DNA of 64,000 bases, taken from positions 20,557,147-20,621,146 of the forward strand of contig NW_022145612.1 in assembly GCF_000002235.5 (NCBI RefSeq), given 5' to 3'. This stretch comes from Strongylocentrotus purpuratus (lineage: Eukaryota > Echinodermata > Echinoidea > Camarodonta > Strongylocentrotidae). Each line of letters opens with the position of its first letter. Within the stretch, counting starts at the first letter, position 1. Under the pieces are notes generated by a model. The model saw nothing but the letters and a program-made list of their open reading frames with translations. It was not told the origin of the DNA and did no database searches. Of this stretch, positions 13,663 through 25,462 are shown piece by piece. The position numbers and the translations under genes are program-made.

Positions 13663-13813
13663 GGGACTTTTAGATTTGCACGATGAGAACGTGGACTGCA
13701 ACGTGTGACCTCCTTCTAAGGCATTGCCAGTGCTTAAAAGGACGTCACATTGTGATTGCCAGTGCCTTAAAAGGACACGTCCACGTCCACGTCCACGCAA
13801 ATCTAAAAGTCCC
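13663..13813. mobile_element. small palindromic element, GGGACTTTTAGATTTGCACG family
   Basis: Starts GGGACTTTTAGATTTGCACG and ends GCAAATCTAAAAGTCCC, with internal inverted repeats built from AAGGCA.TGCCAGTGC and AAAAGGACGT. Other members are at 28844-28971, 50300-50372 (partial) and 58279-58426. The last lies at the matching place in hAT copy B, so this insertion predates the copying of the host element. I see no clear target duplication. Confidence 0.6.
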
Positions 13814-14407
13814 TTTTGAGGAGAAGAGGAAGACCAAAATGTCGTGGAATGATATGGTAACATGGGCAGATCTACGGCAGGGGGGGGGGGGTAGGGGGTT
13901 TAACCCCCTCCTCCCACACCCGGCCCCCTTGGGCTGCCAAGTGAAAATGTGATATTAAACCGGGGGGGGGAGTTGGATTCTGGAGTGGAGGACTACTAAT
14001 CTATTTTATTTTTTTCAGGGGCGGTGGGAAGTGAAGCGCCGTTTTAGCATGACTTTCTTTTTAACTCTTACTTTCACCTATCTCAGATAACCCTAAGTTT
14101 TTGGTTGCTGCTTTATATGTAGTTGATAATGCATAATTAAAATAAAGAGAGAGAGAGAGAGAGAGAGAACCACCATCATTTTGCAATGGTTCAGGGTTCG
14201 TGTAATGTACATTTGAAACCATTTCTTAGCGTCTCGACCCTAAAAAAATAGCAAAACTATTTTTGAGGAAAAGCATTATACTGAATTAAATAAAGAATAA
14301 TAGCTTTATATTGGATCATACTAATACTGATACGGACTAAAGACAATGTGGTATTTGTATAGAGGTATTCCAAAATGACATTCTGATAATCAACATTTGT
14401 TCTGGTA

Positions 14408-14932
14408 TCATATGTATATACGCATTACTGATCTTTATGATTTCTTAACGTGACATAGCTTCTTCTCCCTCTGCAAACAAAACAGAAAACAAGGTTATTT
14501 AATAAAAGGACCATGCGACAAATAATCATTGTGATTCAAATTGATGCAAGGATTTTTTTTTAATAAGCAATGCTTTTTACCAGAATCTTCTTTGTAAAAA
14601 CGACTTTTACAAATCTCAGCCATGCAATTCTGCCACTGTGCTGTGAGATCACTTTGAGATTAGGAGAAGTGTATTATGTAATGGGTATTTTAAATTGAAT
14701 GGAACGTCTCAACTCAGTAAGCATGGCTGAGATTTGTAAAAGTTTTTTACAAAGAAGATTCGGGTGAATAGCAGTGCTTATTCAAACAAATATTCGCATC
14801 AACTTGAATCACAATCATTATTTGTCGCTTAATCCCTTTTAATGACCATGTTTTCTTTTTCGTTTGCAAGGGGAGAAGAAGATATGTCACGTTAAAGACA
14901 TCAAAAAGATCAGTGTTGTATGCGTATATATA
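14408..14932. repeat. long inverted repeat inside hAT copy A
   Basis: The left arm (about 14408-14635) and right arm (about 14723-14932) are reverse complements at roughly 85-90 percent by eye. Both carry the block CATGGCTGAGATTTGTAAAA and the block GGGGAGAAGAAG..ATGTCACG. The central 90 bp holds CACTGTGCTGTGAGATCACTT. The right-arm sequence is the part amplified in tandem in copy B. Confidence 0.75.
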
Positions 14933-15171
14933 CACAGGCCAGTAACAGCTATGTAGCTTGTAAATTTGTAAGAGGGAAAATGCTGATTGAAATGATAATG
15001 ATGAAATAGCAAATAATTGAGGAGTATCATAGGTACCAATTAAATGGATATTTGTATAAAAAAGAGCCCCCGTCAGTAATAAAAGAGCCCCCGTGAGAAG
15101 GCTCACGGGGGCTCTTTTTTGGGGGGAAGAGCCCCCGTGGACAAAAAATTAATTTGAGCCCTGGTCAGATT

Positions 15172-16352
15172 ACGATAAGAAAACGGTTTCGATAAGCACC
15201 AGCGTATTTTTTATAATCAATTTCATATTTCGAAGGTGAAATTGATGTAAATGAAGTGAATAACAACATACAGAAGATACATAAGTGGTGCACTGCTAAC
15301 AAACTTACAATTAATTCAATGAAAACTAATTTCATGTTAATATGTAGTAGAAGGAAAAAAATAGGTATAAATGGTAAACTAAAAATCGCTGGCGAGGAAA
15401 TTAAAGAGGTTGATGTTGCCACTTTTGTTGGGGTTCACATTGATAGACATTTGTCTTGGAAGAGTCATATTCGTTTTGTAAATCAGTGTATTAGAAAGAA
15501 AGTTGGAGTGCTATTAAGATTGCGACATTTTGTTCCTATTCGTACTCTGATATTATTATATAAAGCATTTATACAACCACACATTTCTTACGGAATAGAG
15601 GTGTGGGGAAGCACTTATAAGACTAATCTTAGAAGTATATTATATTCACAGAAAATGGCAGTTCGTGCCATAACATTTAGTGAATGGAGAACTCCTTCAG
15701 ATCCATTATTTAAAAGATTGCGAATCCTAAATGTGTATAATTTACATGATTTATCCATTTCTACTTTCATGTTTGATCTAGTCAATGGCAATTTGCCTCA
15801 TATTTTGATAGAGTACTGTGACATTATAGAACATAGCTATTCCACAAGACAAAAAGAAGATGGACAATTACGTCTTCCAAAATTAAGAACGACACAAGGT
15901 CAATTTTCATTGTCTTTTGTGGGCAGTGAATTTTGGAATAGATTACCTGTTGATGTCAGATTGACAAGGTCTAGAAATAGGTTTCGGAATTCTGTTACAA
16001 GTCATTTGTTGAACAAGTCATGAATGAAATATCAAGTGTACACAATTCATAATTCATATTTTACATTATTAGTTTGTATATTGTAAGACATTATTGAGTA
16101 CTGATTCTTTTTTTTTTTTAAAGCATCGATTGTAAAAGTAAATTAATTATTTTTTGTTTTGTTACATTCTCTAAACTGATTTGTACCAAAATACTTTGTT
16201 TAGTTGTTTAAGGGGTTAGGCTCGACTAGCACATGTGCTATTATCTGGCCCCTTTTTTACCAACCAATAGTTTCTCTTCCTGTAAATGTAATTATTGTAT
16301 AAAATGTATGAAATGTATTGCTGTTGGTAAATAAATCAAATCAAATATAAAA
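15172..16352 (+). mobile_element. LINE fragment, C-terminal end of reverse transcriptase plus 3' UTR
   Basis: An open frame from about 15256 to 16023 encodes some 255 residues matching the end of CR1/Jockey-type reverse transcriptases. Motifs are WCTANKLTINSMKTNFM (thumb), FVGVHIDRHLSWKSHI, LLYKAFIQPHISYGIEVWG and FWNRLPVDVR near the terminus. The palm with the FADD box is absent, so the copy is 5'-truncated, as usual for LINEs. No stop interrupts the remaining frame, which suggests moderate age. A 3' UTR of about 320 bp follows and ends in an AAATC repeat (about 16338-16352). It begins directly beside the target duplication of hAT copy A. Confidence 0.85.
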
Positions 16353-16745
16353 AAATAAAAAAAAAACTAACAAAAATCCGAACTTTCTTTTTTTCCTTAT
16401 ACGATTTTCAATCATACATGCACCCTAAATATTATAATTGCAAATATGTTTCTATAGAACCCCTGTATGAAATAAATCTATTCCGTCATCAATAACTGAG
16501 TAAAATGAAATTTACGAAATTTTTGCATCTAGCATATTATTGGAGAGGACCTCGTTAGATACGTCACAATGTTGCCAATTTGTGTTTCACTGATGACAAC
16601 TTTAAACATTCACAACTTTCTTATTTTAATCGGATTTTGCTGAAACTCTCACTGACTTTTTTCTGCTTCTGTGTACATGTACAAGAAATGTGTTAATGTT
16701 TTAATGCTACGTTTTATTACTTTGTCTTTTATTCGCCTTTTAATG
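16353..16745. other. AT-rich spacer
   Basis: Nothing recognisable. Confidence 0.4.
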
Positions 16746-16749
16746 ATCT

Positions 16750-17100
16750 CTCCTCTCTCTCTCTCTCTCCATCTTTCTCTTTCTATCTCACTTCCCTCTT
16801 TCTCTCTCTCATTTTCTCTCTTCTTTCCGCTCTCTCTCTCTCTTTTTCCCTCTCCCCACCCTCTCTCTCTCTATATTATATTATATCCCTTTCTCTCCAC
16901 TTTCTCTCTCCTCCTCCCTCTTTCTATCTCCATCTCTCTTCGTCTCTCGTCCTCCCTCCCTCCCTATCTCTTTCTTCTCTCTCCCTCTTTATCTCCCCTT
17001 CCCTCTCTCTTTCTTTCTCCCATCTTGTTCACTTCCTCTCTTTCTCTCTCCTCACTCTCTCCCTTGTCAGTTCTCTCCTTCTCGACTTCCTCGTCATTTC
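16750..17100. repeat. CT-rich low-complexity tract
   Basis: About 350 bp of mostly CT, CTTT and CCCT units. A second, shorter tract is at about 17480-17690. Serine/leucine-rich frames across both are artefacts of base composition. Confidence 0.9.
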
Positions 17101-17149
17101 TCGCTTTGGTCTTGCTACATAGTACATGTAGCCAGCCTGGCTTCATTCG

Positions 17150-19900
17150 TTGAATATTGTATTGTAACCACTATAGGTAGTAGCCACATTTTCATGTGCG
17201 TAAAACAACATGTTTTTCGTGTATATTTTGGTTCAATTTTGTTCCCAGTATTCAATTTCATTGTAAATCAACCATTATGATTTCCTGAACTTTACATGTT
17301 GATGTTTTTATGCTGAATAAATAAATAAATGAACAAATAAATACGTAATGAATAAAAAAAGTATCAGGGTGGACTTCCCCTTTAATGCTATACATGACGT
17401 GAACTCTTCAAGGTAACTAACAATCCATTCAACTTGAAAACAAACATTTTATTTGAATGGATATCATATTGCTGGATCACATGCTCTCCTTCTCTATCTC
17501 TCCCGCGCCATCTCTTTATCTTTCTGCTCTCCCACTCCGACCATTCTCTCTTTCTCTCTCTCCTCTTTTCCCTCTTCCTTTCTCACTTGTCCCATCTACC
17601 CCTTTTCTCTTTCCTTCTCTTCTCTACCTCACATACTGAGTATGTTTTTTTTATCTCTTCTTTTCCTCTCTCTAGACGAGTCTAAACATTACATTATACT
17701 TTCAATTGCAAATATACATCCATGCATTATACCATTATTCTTTTAAAACAATAATTAATGTAGGTATATCATGTCAGTTTTAAGTGTTTTACTGTACTAT
17801 CAATACTTGATTTCTTTACTTGTTGACATATTCTTATTTCCTTGTACTTGATGTTTATAATATTTTCATTTGTAACAACTTTCGCAAAGTCGGCTCTAAG
17901 CATCGACGGCTTAATCTCCACATAATGTAGTATACTATTTTTTTGTAATTGCATGTTTACATAATAAACCTTTTATTAAATTGGATTGAGCAATTGCGAC
18001 TTTATAATTTAGCGTCCCGCGGGTAGGTATATAGGCTACTACTCAGCACTAACTTTTTATTATGTAGCCTACGTTGTAGAACGTCTGTCTTTTCAATTGT
18101 AATATTTCTTGAACTGTACTACTGTAGACATGTATACATTTTGTCTAAAACCGCCTCAACGAAAATATTATATATAGCTAAATCAGATGGTGTTAAAAGA
18201 GGAATCTATTATATACGCCGACGCGAATAATACGCCTTTGTGTGCTATAAGGTGTGTGTGTGTATGTGTCGGGGGGGGGGGGGGCGGTCTCGAAAATAAA
18301 CATAATCTTGAATATTGTATATCGCCCTAAGCACTTCCAAACGCGCGTGGAGAAGCCTAAAGAGTAGATAGGATTATTAGAATGATTTATATGCTCTTAT
18401 ATTGTTGTCCTTCTTCAAATACAGGGCTCACCCGTTCGTAAACTAAGCGCTCAACACAGGTAATGTCAATCTCATAAAATGATAATAATGAATATAGAAA
18501 CATGTAACAAGGCATTGAGACTTTGTATATAATATGAGATACATACTCACTAGCTCGCCGATCATAACGGAAGCTACGAAATACATCAACAATAACAACA
18601 TGATAAAGGATTCGTATATAGGCGAAGCCGGAGAAACGCGCCCGTTTCCATTACGATATGATATCTCTTCCTTTCCAATACGCTATAATTCGCAACATTC
18701 AACGACATGATTACGATTAAAATAATAAAAAATGAGATTCATAATCACCTTGACAACGGTCAATTATGCACATCCATTGCCTCGAAGGTTTACTTTAAGT
18801 GCCACCGAATGATAAACTGGACTCGCACTACGCTTCAGATGCCGTACACGATGCCATTCATAACAAACCTTCGGCAATCGATCAGCTTCGCTGTATACTT
18901 TACATACCCACAGCATATCGCAGAACCAGTAATAACCGGTTTCACGGCATACAGTACATGTACAGGGTACTATATGTAAATGGCTTCACGCATGGAAAGT
19001 TATATTGATCCCGGGACCGTCATAGTTTGCAAACACAAACCATTGTCAGTCATTGTGCGTAACACAGTGTCTGCAAGATGATATTATTATGCTCTAGCTG
19101 ACACACCCTTTACAGATCTAGGCTCTGATCAAGGCTTTAAGAACTGTAGTAAAGTGGTCTGCGCTTGCAGACTATAGGGCCGTCAGTACATGAATGTCCA
19201 CAGAAATACTCATAGTTAACCCATTTATCTCATTTGCCACGACATGTTTGTGCCCAAAATAAGAGATGATACTGGAGGAGAATATCATGATGGTCATGGT
19301 CAAAGGTCATGGTCATTCAACTCGTCACTCAACTCGACGAGCCTGCCAGTGTCGGCTTTTTTCTTGAATATTTTATATCCATATAACATTCTGTATCGCC
19401 ACTAAACTGGAAACATAAATTTGTACGTTTCCCCATAGCCCTTTTATTGTCTGAAAATTAGGATAATATTCTTGTAAATCTCTCAAATAAATTTTGAGAA
19501 TTAAGGCCCAATGTGTATTTCCTTCCCCTCTATTTTGCACATAATTATTACATACTGCACGGTGATAATACGAAAGAAGGTGCGTAAAATTCCATGAATC
19601 AATAAGGTGCATTTCTATTACGTCTATGATTTTGAGTACACCATGCAGGGGGCCGTTCTTAACGTTGCGATTGATCCACATCAATCGTAAGTCCTCTTAT
19701 CAATCGCAAGTTTGCAGTCCTCTATCCCTTATGTACATATAGTTCAGATTGATACCGATCGCAAATAAACTGCGATCAATATCAACTCTTTGTAAGACGG
19801 GGCCCAGAACAAGGTTTACAATAATTATAATGAAAATATGATTGTGATAAAATTGTTGATTGAAATTAGATGATAATTTATCCAGAAATATGTAGTAAAT
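17150..19900. other. non-coding DNA with minor repeat pieces
   Basis: No gene supported. At about 17318-17345 there is an AATA-rich tail (ATAAATAAATAAATGAAC), possibly the end of a LINE or SINE. A G run is near 18271-18284. The segment 19020-19180 is the second copy of the repeat at 1848-2060. Confidence 0.45.
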
Positions 19901-19902
19901 CA

Positions 19903-20490
19903 GTGGCGGATCCAGGGGTGGGCCGAAACGGCCGCGGCCCCCCCTATTGGAGAAGCAAAAAAATTGAGAAGGAAAAAAGAGGAAGAAAAAAAAAAAGGAA
20001 AAAAAGGGGGAAAAGGAGAAGATAAAAGAAAAGAGAACAAAAAGTAAAGAAAAGAGAGAGAGAGAGTTCAAAAAAGAGGAAAGAAAAAGAAGAGAGGAGC
20101 CGGGGAGAAAGCAAGACAACGAAATGGCACTAAAAATTAGTGACAGTAACGACGAATAAGGGAAAGACAAGGGGAAGGGCGTGAAGGCGGATGCATTAAG
20201 GGGAGGGGGGGGGGGGGTGACTGGCCGTATTCTTATTTTTAGGTTATGCGAAACTGAGTCGAAATTATGCTTCTTTTCAAAACAATCTTAGCATGCTTGT
20301 TTATGTTAAGCCGGAGTGCATGAAAAGGTTAGTGCAGAAACACTTCTGAAAAGGCCGCGCCCGGCCCCTCCAAAGAACGGCAGAATGGTAATCTATAAAT
20401 TACGGGGTCATTCTTGATGGCTTGGGAGTCGTTATTAAGGAGGGGGCCGGCCCTACTCAAATGGTTGTGACGGTAACGATGGATAAGGCA
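19903..20490 (+). mobile_element. hAT-type terminus and internal debris
   Basis: Begins CAGTGGCGGATCCAGGGG, nearly the same as the start of the intact MITE at 62810-63056. Downstream, 20130-20480 shares ordered blocks with 23190-23640 (GTAACGACGAAT.AGG and GCCGCGCCCGGCCCCT). The matching right end was not found with a target duplication, so the true extent is unknown. A second lone terminus, CAGGGGTTCTCAAACTTTTT, is at about 20577. Confidence 0.5.
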
Positions 20491-20949
20491 GAGGGGGGGG
20501 GGGGGGGGGGGGTCGAACCCCCCTCAAATTTTTGTCAAGTTGTCAAGTTGGTCCTGATGTGTATAATGCGTAGACCAGGGGTTCTCAAACTTTTTCTTTG
20601 ACGGTCCAGAAGCGATTTCTATGAAAGCTGTAAGGTCCGAAATGACACTTGTATACTGAAGATAATGAGGCTTGTTTTTGGTCTATATCTGATCCAAGGA
20701 GAATTGTTACAGTTTAAAAAAAAAAAACAGAACCGCCAGTGCTTCCACTCGTTTAAATAGAGTTTCCTGAAAAAGAACACCCAATATCCTGGAATTTGAA
20801 AGAATTTTCTTAAAACATTCAAAATGCCTCTTACGTGGATTTCTTATTTGGATGAATCGCTATGACGTTTTAGTATGTATCAATTATTGAGTGGGCTTAT
20901 TTTGCTTTCTAATGGATCCATACAACGTGGCAGAGCTTGAGGGGTCTGG

Positions 20950-21180
20950 TAGAGCCTTTTCAAGAAAGAAATTGTCTTTAGGAGAAAAAAAGAGGTTATT
21001 TCTAAAATAAATTAAAGGGTTATTGACTTTCAAGAGAGAAAATTGTCTATAAGAGAGGAAGAGAGGTTATTTCTAAAATGAAATGAAAGGGCTCTTGTCA
21101 AATAGCCCTCTCATTTCATTTTTCTCTCGAAATAAACTCTCTTTCTCTCTTATAGACAATTTTATGAGATGGAATCTTCA
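20950..21180. repeat. tandem plus inverted copies of a GAGAGAAAATTGTCT unit
   Basis: Two direct copies of a unit carrying AATTGTCTWTARGAGA..AGAGGTTATTTCTAAAAT lie at about 20965-21085. An inverted copy follows at 21110-21165 and another inverted piece is at 22075-22130. A separate hairpin pairs 21222-21260 with 21315-21355 (CAATTTAAATTTCAAGG arms). These flank the Penelope-like fragment. Confidence 0.6.
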
Positions 21181-21399
21181 ATCTGAAGCCTTTTTGTGCT
21201 CTTTGAAAATGGCACACTGAATGGGGGCAGTGCAATTTAAATTTCAAGGGATGGATTAGAGTTTTTATCGCTCTTGAAAGTCAAATAGCCCTTTCATTTC
21301 ATTTTAGAAATAAACTCTAATACATTCCTTGATATTTAAATTGCGCCGCCCCTATTGTGTCCTCTTTTTAAAGAGCACAACAGAGCCCTCAGATTAGGC

Positions 21400-22000
21400 A
21401 GCAAGTAGCAAAACAAACCCGTAACACTGGACACAACATTCAATGGGATGATGCCCATATCATTGAGTTTGAAACGCACTTCTGGTCAAGAATGGTAGAA
21501 GAAGCATCTGCATAAAAAGGATGAATCCTTCACTGAATAGGGATTCTTGCTATACACTTTTACCTTTGTGTAAATAATAAGAAGTCCACGGACCACGGGC
21601 GTGGTTGTTAGAAGCTAAAACTACATTATAACTCTCTCCAATTTTGCAGGGGGAGAGCCTTTGTCGGGAGTCTTTAATAATAAAAGGGATAAATCCTTCA
21701 CTGAATAGGGATTCTTGCTATACACTTTTACCTTTGTGTAAATAATAAAAAGTCCACGGGCGTGGTTGTTAGAAGCTTAAACTACATAAAACTCTCTCCA
21801 ATTTTGCAGGGGGAGAGCCTTTGTCGGGAGTCTTTAATAATAAAAGGGATAAATTCTTCACTGAATAGGGATTCTTGCTATATGTTACCTTTCTTCGCTC
21901 CAGTGATCTCGAGGCAGCAGACAGCAAGAAATTGTGTAAATAATTCGCTGTTGCCGGGAGTCTTGCATGGGGCGGAGCCTCAGGAAGTTCTTGAACTTTA
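21400..22000 (+). mobile_element. Penelope-like element, C-terminal fragment with tandem repeats
   Basis: A short translation from about 21425 reads NTGHNIQWDDAHIIEFETHF, the conserved tail of the GIY-YIG endonuclease region in Penelope-like elements. It is followed by a SLNRDS-type word. Three direct copies of a segment of about 175 bp follow (starting near 21510, 21687 and 21860), each with TCACTGAATAGGGATTCTTGC and TTTTGCAGGGGGAGAGCC. Tandem duplication is common for this family. The element is a broken fossil. A second fragment is on the minus strand at the right edge of the window. Confidence 0.65.
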
Positions 22001-22769
22001 AACAAAATTAGGAAATTCCAAATAGTCGTCATGAGCGATAGAAATTGTAATTTCCTCCTTGAGAGTCACATACCCCCTTTCATTTTATTTTAGAATTTAT
22101 CCTCTCTTTCTCTCTTAAAGACAATTTCATATAACTTCTGTTTTCGTATTGTTGTACTTTCGTCCGCAGACTACTTAAGCACATGTCGAGCCAACTCAGT
22201 CGGAAATGTAATATGTAGGCCTAAGTGTAAAGTTAAGTTTCATGTTCTTCCTTTTTTTCTTTCTTTCTTTCTTTCTTTCTCTCCCTCTCTCTGTCTCTCT
22301 CCTTTTCCTCTATCTTCTTTAAAAAAAAAAAAAAATCTTTCTTTTCTTCTCATTTTTCTGTATGTGACATGCGTTGCGCGTACGTCTATCAATGTCTTAA
22401 TATGGTAGATTTACATTTTGATGTTTCCCTTTGTAGGTGCACCTTATATTCCAGAAAGTGCCCTTTTTTATGGTGCCCCCCCCCATGTATTGATCTCGAT
22501 AAAAAATAAATTTCTCATTTATTCTATTTCCAATATATCTAATACTTGCACTAATCTCCAATTAAAAAAAAAATCGTCTACTTTCTCTCAAGACAACATT
22601 ATATAAAGGATTCATTAATGCAAGGCTATCACGCGAGTAATCTCTCAATTTCTAACTTCCTGCTTTCCTCATCTCCCAGTCTCCCTTGCTTTAATATTCC
22701 TCGTTACTTCCTTCCAATTGAACTCCAACTTAATTGATGTTATACACTGTATCTATTCTTCAACTACAG

Positions 22770-22993
22770 GTAGATGCAAATGTTACTCAAAATCCATTAT
22801 ATAAATCACACTCAGGATACAGCCAATCGACGAGAATTGCTTCAATCTATATTTTACATGTATCATTAATATATGGTTTTACAATGGCTATGGTGATGAG
22901 TTGTCTAGGTAACATGTTGATGTGTTTGTTAAAATGTATTACCATGGTGCACCCAAGTTCTTGGTTACAAACAAATTATGTGTATGTATTAAC
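22770..22993 (+). other. possible isolated exon
   Basis: An open stretch of about 74 codons lies between an acceptor-like sequence (TTCTTCAACTACAG) and a strong donor-like sequence (GTAAGT, near 22994). The translation contains a hydrophobic run, LIYGFTMAMVMSCLGNMLMC, that could span a membrane. I do not recognise it, no partner exon is visible nearby, and AT-rich DNA gives such stretches by chance. Confidence 0.2.
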
Positions 22994-23539
22994 GTAAGTT
23001 CGTGCCTTTACATATCACAGTAGAAATCAATGTTTTATATTTGATGCAGAATAATATTAATATTTAGAGATTAGAAACACAAACAGTTTCCATAACCGTT
23101 CAAGACAGTGTTTCAAGAAAAAGTTAAGAAAACTTTCTCCTGGATGTTCATTGGAATTAATCGAGAAATTCCCCTCGCTAGCGTGTAAATAAAAATACGC
23201 CGGCCGGCCATACGTAAATGGCAGTGACGGTAACGACGAATTAGGAGGAAGGGGTGCATACGTGAACTACAAGCGTATTGGGGATGATCATACTATCATT
23301 TTAGAGTGTGCAATCTGGGTCGGAATCCAGCATAATATATTTATAAAAAAGAGGTTCACATAAAAGCACTCATGATAAAGCCGCGCCCGGCCCCTACAAC
23401 ATCATTTTGGATTTTCAGATGATGGGGCGGGTGGCAGGGGTAGGGGGCAAAGTTCGCCCCACTCTTCAAGTACCCCCTCCCCAAAGGGCCACTTTTACTT
23501 TGTAAAGAAGTGCCCCTTCCCCTTTTTAACTCGGATAAG

Positions 23540-24120
23540 CGCACATTTCATCAACACATGTGCCCCCTTTCCTATCTGATAAGGGCTATTTAGAAAAATG
23601 AGGCCCTTCATAAATAAAAAGTGTCCCTTTTCATCTCTGGTAAATGACCATTTTCATATATGAGAAGTTAATTCTTTTCACTTCAGTGCGCTCTTCACCT
23701 TCGATAATTGCCCCTATTCAAATCTGAGAGATGCTCGTTTTACTTTGAAAAGTACCCCTTCCCCTCCTGATAGGTACTCTTTTCATCTATGATGAGTGCC
23801 CATTTTCACCTTTGCTAACTGCCCTTTTATTTTGAATCGTGCCCCTTTTCCTTTCTATTAAGGGACCTATCCCCTTTTCATAAATGCCCCTTTTCACCTC
23901 TGATAAATCAATTTCTGATGGATGCCCCTTTTCCGTCGACAAATGCCCATTTCCCATACTCATAAGTGCCCAATCTCATTTCTGGTGAGTGCCTCCTTTC
24001 AGGTGTAAGAAGTGCCCAGTTTAAACCTTGATAATTACTCTTTGTACCTTGACACATGCTCCTTTTCTTTTCTAATAAGTGTCTTTATCCCTTTCGATAT
24101 GTGTCCCCTTAACCCCTCAT
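23540..24120. repeat. degenerate ~30-bp minisatellite (GTGCCCCTTTTC-type)
   Basis: About eighteen loosely related units carry the consensus TGATAAGTGCCCCTTTTCA with many variants. The tract ends in G runs at about 24140-24172 (CAGGCACGTAGGCACGGGG), which resembles the left end of the MITE at 61188-61353. No coding sense. Confidence 0.7.
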
Positions 24121-24189
24121 CATCAGGCACGTAGGCACGGGGGGGGGGGGGGCACGGGGGGGGGGCACGTGCCCCCTAACCTGCTCATC

Positions 24190-25065
24190 ATTAGTCTTGC
24201 ACTAATTTAAAGCGACTAAGAGTAATTTCCCCTAAAGCTTGCTCGCTCGCTCGCATTTATAGATGATACAATTATATGTCACTTTAAAACAAATGTTTTT
24301 TCAGTCTTCCGTGATGCTTATAACCCCATCATGATTTGGTTTTTTCCTTTTTATAAGATGTAATTTTTCACTCTGCGACCTCACAGATCTTACATTTTTT
24401 TCTCGCTCGCTTTGCTCGCTCGCAAATGAATATTCAGACAATCACACTCAGCCGAAAGTGTGATGCTTAAGCAATAACTTGTATGATATATAAAGAAAAA
24501 CAAATATTGAAATCGTCCCTGATAATGGGATCACAATGAAAGGGTATATACCAATGTCTAAAAAAATGTATATTTTCGCCTTGAGATTTCGCTTTGTAGG
24601 TGCCCTTTTTTGTTGGTGCTTTCCACTTTGGAAATAGCTCCGCCGCCCTGCTTACGCATTAGCGCCAGCGTTAATTTCACGCTTGCGCGCACAGGGGGTG
24701 TATCTGTGCGTGTGTGTGTGTGTGTGTGGGGGGGGGGGGGGTTCCTCTCTAGCTCTGAAGCTGATTTTTTTTTACCTAGATTCGTGCGATTCGGTTAATA
24801 CTTTAAGAGGGAGTCTGAGGGGTGATGTGCCCCCCTCTGAAGCTGACATTTTTTTGGATTTTTGAAACTTTTTTGTCCCCTTTCCAAAATAATTGTGCCC
24901 GTTTGTAGGTACCAGTACACTATTAAAGTACAGTGCTTCTAATATGACCTTGTCAGTATTGGTAAGTTTAAATAATGGTCTGCGCGAATTTCGAATTTCC
25001 GCCCCCCCCCCCCTATTGGAAAATCCTGGATCCGCGCCTGTAAATCATGATGTAAAAGGGAGAAT
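24190..25065. other. non-coding repeats and homopolymer runs
   Basis: Contains GCTCGCTCGC words at about 24240 and 24405, a GT repeat and G run at 24711-24740, and a C run at 25003-25013 followed by TCCTGGATCCGCGCCTG (ends 25038), an inverted hAT-type terminus. No gene. Confidence 0.45.
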
Positions 25066-25462
25066 CTATCCCGGTGGGGTCACTCATTGACTTAGGGACC
25101 GTAACCAAAGTCGAGGAAAAAGGGGTCAATTTCAAGCAATGTCCGCGGACAAAATATTCCTCGAAATATAGAAAAAAGGGGTGCATATATAAAAAGGGGT
25201 CAGGAAAAGGGAGAAGAAAATTCTCGGAGCCGAGTCTTTTCCTTGAAATATGGTAAAATAGGGGTAAATTTGCGAAAGTGTGCTTACAATCTTATAAATA
25301 GGGGTATTCCAAATTACGATTTTGTTCTTGTTTTGACGTAATAAAGGGGGTTAAAATATATCACAAAAATGTCCTTAAAATTGACTACAATAGGGGGTAT
25401 TTGAATTTGTTGTAACGGTCATATGCGTCACCCTCTGCGGGGGAGTGACCCCACCGGGGATT
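25066..25462. mobile_element. MITE-like element with CCGGTGGGGTCACTC ends
   Basis: The left end reads ATCCCGGTGGGGTCACTC and the right end, inverted, reads AATCCCCGGTGGGGTCACTC. The interior has several AAAWAGGGGT.. units, themselves a rough tandem repeat. Related sequence without these ends recurs at 26380-26520 and 29170-29320. No clear target duplication and no coding. Confidence 0.55.

Larger units (their letters stand above)
13214..15163 (+). mobile_element. hAT-like non-autonomous transposon, copy A (complete)
   Basis: The ends are CAGCGCTCAAAATACACGGG and, inverted, CAGGGCTCAAATTAATTT. They are flanked by an exact 8-bp duplication GTCAGATT at 13206-13213 and 15164-15171, the signature of hAT-superfamily insertion. 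Both ends carry several copies of CACGGGGGC in both orientations. No transposase frame is present in the 1,950 bp, so it must be mobilised by another element. Inside are a smaller palindromic element (13663-13813), a GA repeat near 14148 and a long inverted repeat centred near 14680. An inverted, expanded second copy is at 54690-58891. The short minus-strand frame at 14747-15106 is not a gene. Confidence 0.85.

Noticed and set aside
16671-17153. 160-residue Ser/Leu-rich open frame
   Set aside because: It is the translation of a CT microsatellite; no domain and no codon bias beyond the repeat.
20130-23640. GCCGCGCCCGGCCCCT-containing segments as a gene family
   Set aside because: Shared words are short and the segments have no open frame; more likely transposon debris.
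19903-25038. One 5.1-kb element bounded by CAGTGGCGGATCCAGG and CCTGGATCCGCGCCTG
   Set aside because: The flanks (TAGTAAAT and TAAATCAT) are not the same 8 bp, and the two ends probably belong to different family members.
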